A DNA stretch of 11,676 nucleotides from Ruminococcaceae bacterium UBA7101 (GCA_002493325.1 DKYL01000028.1:1-11676); one strand, 5' to 3'; counted from the first letter of the stretch, positions 1 to 6,914 are shown. A program made the numbers and translations. The notes: generated by a model from the letters alone, not told the origin.

Positions 1-44
1 GTGTTACCGTTACACTATACCTCTATATCGCTTATTGCTGAATA

Positions 45-73
45 ATATTATCATAAAATTAGCGATATGTCAA
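45..73 (-). promoter_or_regulatory. Possible leftward promoter at the window edge
   Basis: On the minus strand a perfect TTGACA (68-73) is followed after 17 bases by TAATAT (45-50), which is preceded by TGA, as in an extended -10. It would drive a gene lying to the left of the window. An 8-bp inverted repeat, ATATCGCT (25-32) and AGCGATAT (61-68), flanks the -10 and touches the -35, so it could be an operator. No start codon suitably spaced from the nearby AGAGG is visible before the edge. The -10 matches consensus at four of six positions, so this is tentative. Confidence 0.35.
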
Positions 74-107
74 GATTATTATTGAATTTATTTAATAATT
101 TTTTATT

Positions 108-1226
108 TTATTTTTCAATTATACTATCATAGAAATCAAGTGCCTCATCAATGGTGCTTGAACCGATATCATCAAAAGGATAAAGCACACTGAAAACGTG
201 GACAAGACTTTTGCCGTTATGCTTTTCATAATCCTTAAGCACATATTCCACACCCTTGCTTTCGAGCAACTGTGCAGTTTTAACAGTCTGGTCATGCGCC
301 AAAGAATCACCACTGCTTGTTATGAGATATGTGGGAGGGAATTTTGCATAATCAATAATTTCATCCAGATTCATATAATTATATGTAGCCTTTGACTTAT
401 AATCACTTCCCCACAACAGTTTTGTATAAACACTGAGTGCACCATCCTTCATATAAGGCACAGGGGAAGTAAGCACAAGCGCATCAATCTCCATACCAGC
501 ATCGACAGTACCGAATATCTCCCTCAGCTCAGCACTTTGAAGCAGCACTGCAGAATATGCAGCAAGCTGACCGCCGGCTGAATCACCTGTAAGCAAAATA
601 TGCTCGGTATCACAAGGATAAGCATCCATATTTTCCTGAATCCACTTAAGAGCGCAGGCAACATCCTGAAGCTGTTCATTGACTGTAACATCAGGTACTA
701 ATCTGTAGCTCAAATTGAAAACAACATAACCTCTGTCAGCAATAGCTTTACAATAATACTCATTAAGATTCTTTTCGGCATACATCCAGCCGCCGCCGTG
801 AATATCGATAACCACAGGAAGTTTCTCATCTGCTGAAAGATTCTGCGGATAATACACATCAAGCTTATGATACCTGTTTCCGTCATCAATATACGCAATA
901 TCCTTGACCTCATCCACAACAGGAGGTGTCTGGTCTGCGTGCTTTTTCATATCACCGTCATAACAAAAACGCCAAATCATCTGCATCATACGGATAACAG
1001 GATTTTTTTCTAAGCCTTTTGCGCTGTCGCTTTTAAAATCCACTGTATCGGATACTATCATTCCGCCTACGGCAACAGCCTTTTCGCTGGAATCATCAAC
1101 AGGTCTTATAACAACACTGATAAATATTTCCGCAACGATTGCAACTGCTAAAATAATACCGATTACAATTCCCAATACTTTCAGTCCTTTATGCTTGCTT
1201 TTTGTTTTTTCTACATTTACTGCCAT
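108..1226 (-). CDS. Membrane-anchored alpha/beta hydrolase (esterase/lipase, HSL-like)
   Basis: This is a carboxylesterase-type alpha/beta hydrolase expected to cleave ester bonds of small acyl or acetyl esters; the true substrate is unknown. Counting from the preferred start, a hydrophobic segment at about residues 15-40 preceded by lysines predicts a signal anchor, leaving the catalytic domain outside the cell. The oxyanion motif HGGG lies near residue 143, the nucleophile elbow GDSAGG (Ser about 216) follows, then an acidic residue in SSGD (about 307) and a His in VHVF (about 343), giving a full catalytic triad. An upstream in-frame ATG at 1233-1235 directly abuts the AAAGG ribosome site, so the ATG at 1224-1226, nine bases from AAAGG (1236-1240), is the better start. 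The gene is monocistronic here, with its own promoter at 1254-1282 and no clear terminator before position 1. Confidence is high for the fold and low for the substrate. Confidence 0.9.
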   Translation of the reverse strand: MAVNVEKTKSKHKGLKVLGIVIGIILAVAIVAEIFISVVIRPVDDSSEKAVAVGGMIVSDTVDFKSDSAKGLEKNPVIRMMQMIWRFCYDGDMKKHADQTPPVVDEVKDIAYIDDGNRYHKLDVYYPQNLSADEKLPVVIDIHGGGWMYAEKNLNEYYCKAIADRGYVVFNLSYRLVPDVTVNEQLQDVACALKWIQENMDAYPCDTEHILLTGDSAGGQLAAYSAVLLQSAELREIFGTVDAGMEIDALVLTSPVPYMKDGALSVYTKLLWGSDYKSKATYNYMNLDEIIDYAKFPPTYLITSSGDSLAHDQTVKTAQLLESKGVEYVLKDYEKHNGKSLVHVFSVLYPFDDIGSSTIDEALDFYDSIIEK

Positions 1227-1253
1227 AACTATCATCCTTTCGCTAATATATGT

Positions 1254-1282
1254 AGTATATCAAAGTGAATAACTGCTGTCAA
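1254..1282 (-). promoter_or_regulatory. Promoter of the alpha/beta hydrolase gene
   Basis: The minus strand shows TTGACA (1277-1282), a 17-base spacer, and TATACT (1254-1259), a near-perfect housekeeping-sigma promoter. Transcription would start near 1247 and leave a leader of about 20 bases that includes the AAAGG ribosome site at 1236-1240. Confidence 0.75.
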
Positions 1283-1289
1283 ATTATAC

Positions 1290-1318
1290 TTTACCAAAAG
1301 CGTAAAATATGATATGCT
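1290..1318 (+). promoter_or_regulatory. Candidate promoter of the phosphopantetheinyl transferase gene
   Basis: On the plus strand TTTACC (1290-1295), 17 bases, then TATGCT (1313-1318). The usual distance to the transcription start would put +1 at or next to the ATG at 1325, implying a leaderless or nearly leaderless mRNA. No Shine-Dalgarno match precedes this ATG, which fits. A second -10-like TATACT (1285-1290) has no good -35, so an ordinary short leader cannot be excluded. The promoter lies back to back with the hydrolase promoter. Confidence 0.4.
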
Positions 1319-1324
1319 AAATAT

Positions 1325-1918
1325 ATGAGTTTTGATTTGTATATTGCAGGTATTGATGAGATACCGACTGATGATTTGACAGAGATTATATCTGCGTATC
1401 GGATAAAAAAAGCAATAAAGTACAAAAGTGAAAAAGACAGAAAGCTGAGTATTTTATCAAGTCTTTTGCTTGATAAGGCATTGAGGAAATACGGACTTTG
1501 CGAAAAAAAAATGCAATATTCAACAAATGATTACGGCAAGCCTTATTTTATGAATGCAGAGGAATTGCATTTCAGTATTTCACATTCAGGTGATTATGCA
1601 ATGGTTGTAATGTCTGACATAGAAATCGGCTGTGATATTCAGCAGATAAAAGATGTTAATCTCAGAATTGCAGACAGATTTTTCACTGCTGATGAACGTG
1701 AATATGTAAAAAGCACTGAAGATTTTTTTAGAATCTGGACATATAAAGAAAGTTTTATTAAAGCTGTGGGCAAAGGACTGGCAATACCGCTTAATTCATT
1801 TACAATCAAAGGATTGGAAACAGATAAGCCTTATTGTGAATATGAAGGGAAAATATATAGATTTAAGGAATTTGATAATATCAATGAATACTGCATTGCC
1901 GTATGCGAAGCAGAATAA
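1325..1918 (+). CDS. 4'-phosphopantetheinyl transferase, Sfp/HetI type
   Basis: The protein transfers the 4'-phosphopantetheine arm of coenzyme A to a conserved serine of acyl- or peptidyl-carrier proteins, turning the apo form into the holo form in the cytoplasm. At 197 aa it is slightly shorter than classical Sfp (about 220). Family motifs are visible in order: GKPYF (about 71-75), FSISHSG (about 83-89), the Mg-binding IGCDIQ (about 101-106, with Asp 104), and WTYKESFIKAVGKGL (about 138-152, with the KE pair). All key residues are present, so it should be active. No carrier-protein, NRPS or PKS gene lies in the window, so the partner is unknown; it could serve the fatty-acid carrier protein if the genome lacks AcpS. 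It is the only protein gene on the plus strand, appears more AT-rich than lepA, and lacks a visible ribosome site. Confidence 0.93.
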   Translation: MSFDLYIAGIDEIPTDDLTEIISAYRIKKAIKYKSEKDRKLSILSSLLLDKALRKYGLCEKKMQYSTNDYGKPYFMNAEELHFSISHSGDYAMVVMSDIEIGCDIQQIKDVNLRIADRFFTADEREYVKSTEDFFRIWTYKESFIKAVGKGLAIPLNSFTIKGLETDKPYCEYEGKIYRFKEFDNINEYCIAVCEAE

Positions 1919-1954
1919 AACGAACGCAGAAAAACATATTTCTGCGTTCGTTTT
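1917..1954. terminator. Bidirectional Rho-independent terminator
   Basis: CGAACGCAGAAA (1921-1932) pairs perfectly with its complement at 1939-1950 around a 6-base loop. The flanking AAAA (1917-1920) and TTTT (1951-1954) extend the stem to 16 bp and supply a T-run on both strands. It ends the rightward transferase gene (its TAA lies at 1916-1918, overlapping the stem foot) and the leftward lepA operon (stop at 1957-1959). Confidence 0.93.
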
Positions 1955-1956
1955 AT

Positions 1957-3774
1957 TTACTCATCATCACTTGAAAGCTTGAGGACAGCGAGGAATGCCT
2001 CCTGCGGAACTTCAACAGAACCGAACTGACGCATACGCTTTTTGCCCTCTTTCTGCTTTTCAAGCAGCTTTTTCTTACGGGTAACGTCACCGCCGTAGCA
2101 CTTGGCAAGCACGTCCTTACGCAATGCCTTAACGGTTTCACGTGCGATAACCTTTCCGCCGATTGCAACCTGAATCGGGATTTCAAACAGATGCCTTGGG
2201 ATATGCTTCTTTAACTGCTCGGCAATTTTTCTTGCACGGACATAAACCTTTTCCCTATGGATAATAAAGGACAGGGCATCAATAATGTCACCATTGAGCA
2301 GAACATCAACCTTGCACAAATCACTCTTTCGGTAATCGGCAATTTCATAATCAAAGGATGCATAACCACGGGTTCTTGATTTGAGTGCATCAAAGAAATC
2401 ATAGATAATTTCATTGAGGGGAAGCTCATAATGAATATCCACTCTGTCGGGGGTGATATAATTCATATCCTTGAATATACCGCGTCTTTCCTGACACATA
2501 TCCATAATTGTGCCGACAAATTCACTGGGCACATAGATATGCGCATTAGAGAACGGCTCCTCACAGTAATCAATAATGGCAGGGTCAGGATAATTTGTAG
2601 GATTATCAATCTCAACCATTGTGCCGTCATTCAGATATATTTTATAAACAACGCTCGGAACAGTCGTAATCAGCTCAAGACCATACTCACGTTCAAGACG
2701 CTCCTCAATGATTTCAAGATGAAGAAGACCGAGAAAACCGCATCTGAAGCCGAATCCCAGTGCGCCTGAGGTTTCAGGCTCATAGGACAAGGATGCATCA
2801 TTAAGCTGCAGCTTTTCAAGAGCATCACGAAGAGGCTCATAATAAGCACCATCAGCAGGGTAAACACCGCAGAACACCATAGGATTAACACGACGGTAGC
2901 CGGGGAGTGCCTCAGGTGCAGGATTAGATGCAAGGGTTACTGTATCGCCGACTCTGGCTTCGCTTACGGTTTTAATGGATGCAGTGATATAGCCAACTTC
3001 ACCGGCACAAAGGCAATCGGTTTTTTCGAGAGAGGTTGCCCTCATATAACCAACCTCAACAACAGTGAACTCGGCACCTGTTGCCATCATCCGCATTGTG
3101 TCGCCTGCCTTAATTTTGCCGTCCATCAATCTTACATAAACGATTACACCACGGTAAGAATCGTAGATTGAGTCAAAAATCAGTGCTTTAAGCGGCTTGT
3201 CATCATCACCGACAGGCGGTGAAACCTCGTTGACAATATACTCTAAAACCTCCTCAACATTCTCACCTGTCTTGGCACTTACACGAGGTGCTTCCAGACA
3301 TGGAATACCGATAACCTCCTCAACCTCCTCGGCAACCCTTTCAGGATCTGCTGCAGGAAGGTCAATTTTATTGATAACAGGAAGTATGTCAAGGTCGTGG
3401 TCAAGTGCAAGGTAAGTATTTGCAAGGGTCTGTGCCTCAACACCCTGTGACGCATCAACAATAAGTATTGCACCCTCACAGGCTGCAAGGGAACGTGAAA
3501 CCTCATAGTTGAAGTCAACGTGACCCGGTGTATCTATTAAATTAAATTCATAAAGCTCACCGTTTTTTGCCTTGTAATCAAGCTTAACAGCGTGGGCTTT
3601 TATTGTTATTCCTCTTTCACGCTCAAGATCCATATCATCGAGAATCTGCTCCTGCATATCCCGCCTTGCAACAGAGCTTGTAAGCTCCAGCAGACGGTCG
3701 GCAAGGGTTGATTTTCCGTGATCAATATGAGCAATGATTGAAAAATTTCTGATATGCTTTTTATCAACTGCCAA
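1957..3774 (-). CDS. lepA: Elongation factor 4 (LepA), ribosome-associated translational GTPase
   Basis: LepA/EF4 is a translational GTPase that binds ribosomes; back-translocation activity and a role in initiation or subunit biogenesis have been reported for the family. The 605 aa match the usual ~600. The GTPase motifs are intact: AHIDHGKST (P-loop, about 15-23), DTPGHVDF (about 81-88), NKIDLP (about 135-140) and SAKTG. Domain II, the EF-G-like domains and the LepA-specific C-terminal domain (basic VTRKKKLLEKQKEGKKR region, then FGSVEVPQEAF) follow. It starts at TTG (3772-3774), seven bases after a strong GGAGG (3782-3786), and there is no competing ATG at the N-terminus. It is the last gene of the methyltransferase-PqqD-nucleotidyltransferase-lepA run, 18 bases after the previous stop, and ends at the hairpin at 1917-1954. 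In many Firmicutes lepA is followed by hemW and the heat-shock genes; here it is not. Confidence 0.98.
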   Translation of the reverse strand: MAVDKKHIRNFSIIAHIDHGKSTLADRLLELTSSVARRDMQEQILDDMDLERERGITIKAHAVKLDYKAKNGELYEFNLIDTPGHVDFNYEVSRSLAACEGAILIVDASQGVEAQTLANTYLALDHDLDILPVINKIDLPAADPERVAEEVEEVIGIPCLEAPRVSAKTGENVEEVLEYIVNEVSPPVGDDDKPLKALIFDSIYDSYRGVIVYVRLMDGKIKAGDTMRMMATGAEFTVVEVGYMRATSLEKTDCLCAGEVGYITASIKTVSEARVGDTVTLASNPAPEALPGYRRVNPMVFCGVYPADGAYYEPLRDALEKLQLNDASLSYEPETSGALGFGFRCGFLGLLHLEIIEERLEREYGLELITTVPSVVYKIYLNDGTMVEIDNPTNYPDPAIIDYCEEPFSNAHIYVPSEFVGTIMDMCQERRGIFKDMNYITPDRVDIHYELPLNEIIYDFFDALKSRTRGYASFDYEIADYRKSDLCKVDVLLNGDIIDALSFIIHREKVYVRARKIAEQLKKHIPRHLFEIPIQVAIGGKVIARETVKALRKDVLAKCYGGDVTRKKKLLEKQKEGKKRMRQFGSVEVPQEAFLAVLKLSSDDE

Positions 3775-3781
3775 GGTTAAA

Positions 3782-3786
3782 CCTCC
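3782..3786 (-). promoter_or_regulatory. Strong ribosome binding site of lepA (TTG start)
   Basis: GGAGG on the minus strand sits seven bases before the TTG at 3772-3774. It fixes the unusual start codon and lies in the 18-base gap after the nucleotidyltransferase stop. Confidence 0.85.
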
Positions 3787-3792
3787 GTAATT

Positions 3793-4914
3793 TTATTTAT
3801 TCAAATCATTTATAGACTCCAGCTCATCCATAGCCTTTTTAAAATGGAAAATTCCTTTAAAAAGACGCTGAAGGTATGCAAAGCCAATTAAATAAGGTTT
3901 TTCTTTCAGATACGGATAAAACCGTTCCATATTTTTTTTATCAGGAAAAATCCTTTTAAAAATAAAGCCAATTCCTGCTGCGGCTTTTGAATTATTATCT
4001 CTGTGCTTTGAATAATCCTGCACAGCGGCACCTCTGAAATCACCGTAAATTCCAAAGCTTGTATAATAATAAAGCTGTTTTGCATCCTCAGTGGTCAATG
4101 CGCTGCCGTCAAAAATATGAAAAGCAAGTGCCCTTGTCTGCTTTTCAAAATCAAGAATGCCTATTTCGCTAAAACGATTTTCGATATATTTCCAATTCAG
4201 CTTATTATTTTCTTTTTTCAAAAACAAGTAATTATCAATCAAAAATCTGATACCACAGCAGCTTTTGATAAAATGCTTGTACATATGGCAGATATTATAA
4301 ATATACATATCATTCAAATCCATATGATAAAGACAATTCCTGCTGTTGTCAACAACAGCCTTTTCCCACACATTACCTAAATCAGGGCAGAAATCAGCAC
4401 CCTCAAAAAACAGCTTGCGGTGAAATTCAAAGGTATAAAATGGTGCTTTAAAATAATCATCGCTGTTATCACTGTTATTTGTAACAGAATACCCCATTTT
4501 CTGCATAATACCTGCAACCGCTTCACGCTTAGCGCCGTCAAACAAAATGTCAATATCACTCATCTGACGCATTTTTGACTGAGGGTAATAGTTACGCAGA
4601 ACACTGCCCTTCAGCAGCATATATTTAACCTGATGATTTTCAAGCTCTTTTTCAATGCTTTCAAGCTCGCTTTTCATTGCGATAATACGCAAAAGCTCAT
4701 TCTGATTATAAAGCTGAAGCTCCTGTGCCTGCTTTGGCGGAAGTGCTTTTACATTTAAAACAGGACAAATGACGGAATAAACCTGCTGTTTTTTTGAAAG
4801 GTCAACAAGCTTTTTCCAGTCAATATCCTCAGGTGCAGCAGGAGCACGCTCGCCCCTTACTGCCGATTTTAAAAGGGATATAAGATATTCACTCTCAGGA
4901 GATAAATATTCCAT
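3793..4914 (-). CDS. Nucleotidyltransferase family protein (NTP_transf_5-like)
   Basis: This 373-aa soluble protein resembles the uncharacterised nucleotidyltransferase family PF14907. A region at about 98-125 has LLKGSVLR followed by MSDIDILFD, i.e. the GS...DxD signature of the polymerase-beta nucleotidyltransferase fold (Gly 103/Ser 104, Asp 120 and Asp 122). FEFHRKLFF at about 162-170 matches a conserved histidine-containing stretch of the family. The rest is an alpha-helical domain rich in aromatic residues. It presumably transfers a nucleotidyl group to an unknown acceptor; relatives occur in lasso-peptide and exopolysaccharide clusters. The start ATG is two bases beyond the PqqD-like stop and seven bases after GAGG (4922-4925), so translation is probably coupled to that gene. 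No precursor peptide, radical SAM enzyme or transporter is nearby. Fold assignment is good; function is unknown. Confidence 0.8.
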   Translation of the reverse strand: MEYLSPESEYLISLLKSAVRGERAPAAPEDIDWKKLVDLSKKQQVYSVICPVLNVKALPPKQAQELQLYNQNELLRIIAMKSELESIEKELENHQVKYMLLKGSVLRNYYPQSKMRQMSDIDILFDGAKREAVAGIMQKMGYSVTNNSDNSDDYFKAPFYTFEFHRKLFFEGADFCPDLGNVWEKAVVDNSRNCLYHMDLNDMYIYNICHMYKHFIKSCCGIRFLIDNYLFLKKENNKLNWKYIENRFSEIGILDFEKQTRALAFHIFDGSALTTEDAKQLYYYTSFGIYGDFRGAAVQDYSKHRDNNSKAAAGIGFIFKRIFPDKKNMERFYPYLKEKPYLIGFAYLQRLFKGIFHFKKAMDELESINDLNK

Positions 4915-4916
4915 AA

Positions 4917-5183
4917 TCAGTCCTCAATCAGATTTTTTGATTTAAGCAGAGCCAGCAGCTCCTTAACATCTGCTCTGACAGTAGGCTCGTCAACCTCATA
5001 TTTTTCAAGCATAGCAGCAACAATGCTGTCCTCTGTCTGCTCTGTTTTAAGCAGTTCAAAAATGAATGCAGCAGTAGGGTTGTTTTTAACAAGACCGTTA
5101 AATTCCTTTGCTGCCTCACCTGTTGCGATTGCAAAGCTTTCACCGTCTATTGAATTTGTAACAATTCCTTTTTTAAGTTTCAT
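4917..5183 (-). CDS. PqqD-like small protein (RiPP recognition element fold)
   Basis: The 88-aa acidic protein has the length and sequence pattern of PqqD-family proteins (PF05402), small winged-helix domains. In peptide-modification pathways they bind the leader of a ribosomally made precursor and present it to an enzyme. Visible are a beta-rich N-terminus (KLKKGIVTNSIDGESFAIAT), a hydrophobic helix around FNGLVKNNPTAAFIFELLK, and a C-terminal helix VRADVKELLALLKSKNLIED, the usual end of the family. The start ATG is seven bases after AGG of AGGTGA (5188-5193) and 12 bases beyond the methyltransferase stop. The next gene, a nucleotidyltransferase, starts two bases later, suggesting that the two proteins work together. 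No RiPP precursor or modifying enzyme is visible, so the partner peptide is elsewhere or the domain has another use. Family call is fairly confident; role is unknown. Confidence 0.78.
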   Translation of the reverse strand: MKLKKGIVTNSIDGESFAIATGEAAKEFNGLVKNNPTAAFIFELLKTEQTEDSIVAAMLEKYEVDEPTVRADVKELLALLKSKNLIED

Positions 5184-5195
5184 AGTATCACCTGT

Positions 5196-6554
5196 TTAAT
5201 TATTTCTGACTATTTGTGCCACTGCCTCAACGTGGGGAGTGCGCGGGAACATATCCACGGCTGTCACCCGCTGAGCAGTATAATTCTTATTTTTTAGTAT
5301 TTCCAAATCTCTTGCCAATGTGGCACTGTCGCAGGAAACATAGACAATTTTCTTTGGTGACATCTGCACCACGGTATCAAGCAGTACTTTGTCACAGCCC
5401 TTACGGGGAGGGTCAAGGATAATAACATCAGGTGTTATTCCCTTTTTTCTCAACAGCTCAGCACCCTTTGCCGCATCGGCACAAATAAATTCTGCATTTG
5501 TAATTTTGTTTAACGCAGCATTGATTTTTGCATTTTCAACAGCCTGTGGAATAATCTCTATACCGACAAGCCTTTTTGCAACGTCAGCCATTGTCAAGCC
5601 GATTGTACCGACACCGCAGTATAAATCAAGGAGCACCTCACTGCCTGTCAGCCCTGCATATTCTTTCGCCTTTTCATACAGTCTTTCACACTGGCTATGG
5701 TTAACCTGATAGAAAGAATTTGGTGAAATCACAAAGCTCTTGCCAAGGAGCTTGTCACTGATGGTATCACTGCCCCAGATTGTTTTTGAGGTTTTGCCGA
5801 GAATTACATTTGTTTTGTTTTTATTTATATTTATAACAACTGATTTAAGACTCGGCAGATTTTTTCTGAGAAGGTCAATCAGCAAATCCGCTTTTGGAAT
5901 ACCGTCGCCGTTAATCACTGCACAAGCCATAAGCTCATCAGTGGCAAAGCCCTTGCGGAAATAAATATGTCTTAAAAGTCCCCTGCCTGTATTCTCGTCA
6001 TAGGATGTGACATCAGCAGCCTCAACCCATTTTTCAAAGACCTTAATGCCCTGTTCAAATTCCTTTGGCTGCAGACGGCAGTCAGAGCACGGAATAATTC
6101 TGTGGCTTTTATATGCGTAAAAGCCTGCAAACAGCTCACCGTCACAGACAGATACAGGATACTGTGCCTTGTTTCTGTAATGATCAACAGACACAGCACC
6201 GATGATTTCTTCTACCTGAATATCAAGATGACCGATACGTTCAAGGGAGTCATTCACCCTTGACAGCTTATATTTAAGCTCCTCATCATAGGTCATATTT
6301 CTGAAGGAACAGCCGCCGCATCTTTGGGAATAGGGGCAATCACTTTCAATCCTTGACGGACTTGGTGAAAGTATTTTCTCAATCTTGCCAACAGCATAGT
6401 TTTTTGAGCGTTTTATAATGTGTGCAATAATTTTATCACCGGGAACGGTGTCATTAACAAAAACCGCCAAACCGTTATATCTGCCTACACCGCTGCCCTC
6501 AGAGGTCAAAGCATCAATATTCAGTTCTATATTATCATTCTTTGACAGCTCCAC
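5196..6554 (-). CDS. rlmD: 23S rRNA (uracil-C5)-methyltransferase, RlmD/RlmCD (RumA/TrmA) family
   Basis: The enzyme makes 5-methyluridine in 23S rRNA using S-adenosylmethionine. Gram-positive members often modify both U747 and U1939 (RlmCD), so the specificity is not fixed by homology. An N-terminal TRAM-type RNA-binding domain is followed by the iron-sulfur cysteines CPYSQRCGGC and a further Cys in IIPCSDC. The catalytic part has QVN, the SAM loop DLYCGVGTIGL, DPPRKGCD, the nucleophilic Cys in YVSCDSATLARDL, and the C-terminal PRTPHVEAVA. All essential residues are present. An ATG at 6570-6572 lacks any ribosome site, whereas the GTG at 6552-6554 follows AGAGG (6562-6566) by seven bases and agrees with the usual family N-terminus, so the GTG start (452 aa) is preferred over 458 aa. 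It is the first gene of the four-gene operon ending in lepA, with a promoter at 6588-6616. Confidence 0.95.
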   Translation of the reverse strand: MELSKNDNIELNIDALTSEGSGVGRYNGLAVFVNDTVPGDKIIAHIIKRSKNYAVGKIEKILSPSPSRIESDCPYSQRCGGCSFRNMTYDEELKYKLSRVNDSLERIGHLDIQVEEIIGAVSVDHYRNKAQYPVSVCDGELFAGFYAYKSHRIIPCSDCRLQPKEFEQGIKVFEKWVEAADVTSYDENTGRGLLRHIYFRKGFATDELMACAVINGDGIPKADLLIDLLRKNLPSLKSVVININKNKTNVILGKTSKTIWGSDTISDKLLGKSFVISPNSFYQVNHSQCERLYEKAKEYAGLTGSEVLLDLYCGVGTIGLTMADVAKRLVGIEIIPQAVENAKINAALNKITNAEFICADAAKGAELLRKKGITPDVIILDPPRKGCDKVLLDTVVQMSPKKIVYVSCDSATLARDLEILKNKNYTAQRVTAVDMFPRTPHVEAVAQIVRNN

Positions 6555-6561
6555 ATTTTTA

Positions 6562-6566
6562 CCTCT
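6562..6566 (-). promoter_or_regulatory. Ribosome binding site that sets the GTG start of the methyltransferase
   Basis: AGAGG on the minus strand is seven bases before the GTG at 6552-6554 and lies inside the longer ATG-initiated frame. All its neighbours with an SD use spacings of 7-9 bases, which supports the GTG. Confidence 0.75.
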
Positions 6567-6587
6567 GAACATAATTTTACATTTAAC

Positions 6588-6616
6588 ATAATAACATATT
6601 AGGTTAAATTAATCAA
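6588..6616 (-). promoter_or_regulatory. Promoter of the rlmD-pqqD-nucleotidyltransferase-lepA operon
   Basis: The minus strand shows TTGATT (6611-6616), 17 bases, then TATTAT (6588-6593). The start of transcription would be near 6581, about 27 bases before the preferred GTG start but only about 9 before the upstream ATG. The -35 begins directly after the T-run of the preceding terminator, so the upstream transcript ends where this one is set up. Confidence 0.6.
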
Positions 6617-6617
6617 T

Positions 6618-6647
6618 AAAAAAAGGAACGATATTAACCGTTCCTTT
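6618..6647 (-). terminator. Rho-independent terminator after the ribbon-helix-helix gene
   Basis: AAAGGAACG (6622-6630) pairs with CGTTCCTTT (6639-6647) around an 8-base loop. On the minus strand the stem is followed by a T-run from the A-tract 6618-6624. It separates the small regulator gene from the methyltransferase operon. Confidence 0.8.
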
Positions 6648-6660
6648 AAATATATAATTT

Positions 6661-6708
6661 GTAGGGGCACATATTATGTGCCCGCGGGCGGATAATATCC
6701 GCCCCTAC
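6661..6708. repeat. GTAGGGGC-ended palindromic repeat forming a three-way junction
   Basis: The 48-bp element starts with GTAGGGGC and ends with GCCCCTAC. Inside, GGGCACAT (6665-6672) pairs with ATGTGCCC (6676-6683) and GGGCGGAT (6686-6693) pairs with ATCCGCCC (6697-6704), each around a 3-base loop, while GTAG/CTAC closes the base. The result is two 8-bp arms on a short stem, joined by a GC linker. It lies two bases beyond the ribbon-helix-helix stop codon and is far more GC-rich than its surroundings. GTAGGGGC-type palindromes are common dispersed intergenic repeats in bacterial genomes (general recollection, not checked). It is non-coding and too short to encode a transposase. Confidence 0.85.
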
Positions 6709-6710
6709 GA

Positions 6711-6914
6711 TTATTTGTCATTTTTATTTTTAATTTTGTAGTGTTCAATGCCATATTTTATAAAAGTATTTATAAGGGCATTTCTTGAGAGATTTGTTTC
6801 ATTACTTAAATCTTCTAATTTTTCCAAATCAGCTTTTCTTACTCTTATTGATATATTTTTATAACCATCTTCACCTTTAAGGTCTTTTGGTTCGATTATT
6901 AGTTCTTCACTCAA
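6711..6914 (-). CDS. Small ribbon-helix-helix (CopG/Arc-like) DNA-binding protein
   Basis: This 67-aa protein fits a ribbon-helix-helix repressor: a beta strand KNISIRVR (about 19-26), helix A from KADLEKLEDLSNET (about 27-40), a turn NLSR, and helix B ALINTFIKYGIEHYKI (about 46-61). Such proteins dimerise and place the paired strands in the major groove. It starts at TTG (6912-6914), eight bases after AGAGG (6923-6927); no in-frame ATG start exists. Its promoter region carries TATATTTT(A/G)TA repeats that could be its own operators, so autoregulation is likely. CopG-like proteins are often antitoxins, but no toxin gene adjoins it, so it is either an orphan antitoxin or a stand-alone regulator. 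The gene is very AT-rich, is followed by a palindromic repeat, and has its own terminator. Confidence 0.8.
   Translation of the reverse strand: MSEELIIEPKDLKGEDGYKNISIRVRKADLEKLEDLSNETNLSRNALINTFIKYGIEHYKIKNKNDK

Noticed and set aside
5216..5709. Plus-strand ORFs inside the methyltransferase gene (5216-5422, 5389-5709)
   Set aside because: They are antisense shadows of a strongly conserved enzyme whose motifs are all intact in the minus frame.
6661..6708. The palindromic repeat as a short CRISPR array or tRNA-like gene
   Set aside because: There is only one unit with no spacers, and the arms lack tRNA features such as the T-loop GTTC or a CCA end.
6711..6914. A toxin-antitoxin module built on the ribbon-helix-helix gene
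   Set aside because: Both sides were read on both strands and no adjacent toxin-sized ORF with a ribosome site was found; the downstream gene is a rRNA methyltransferase with its own promoter.
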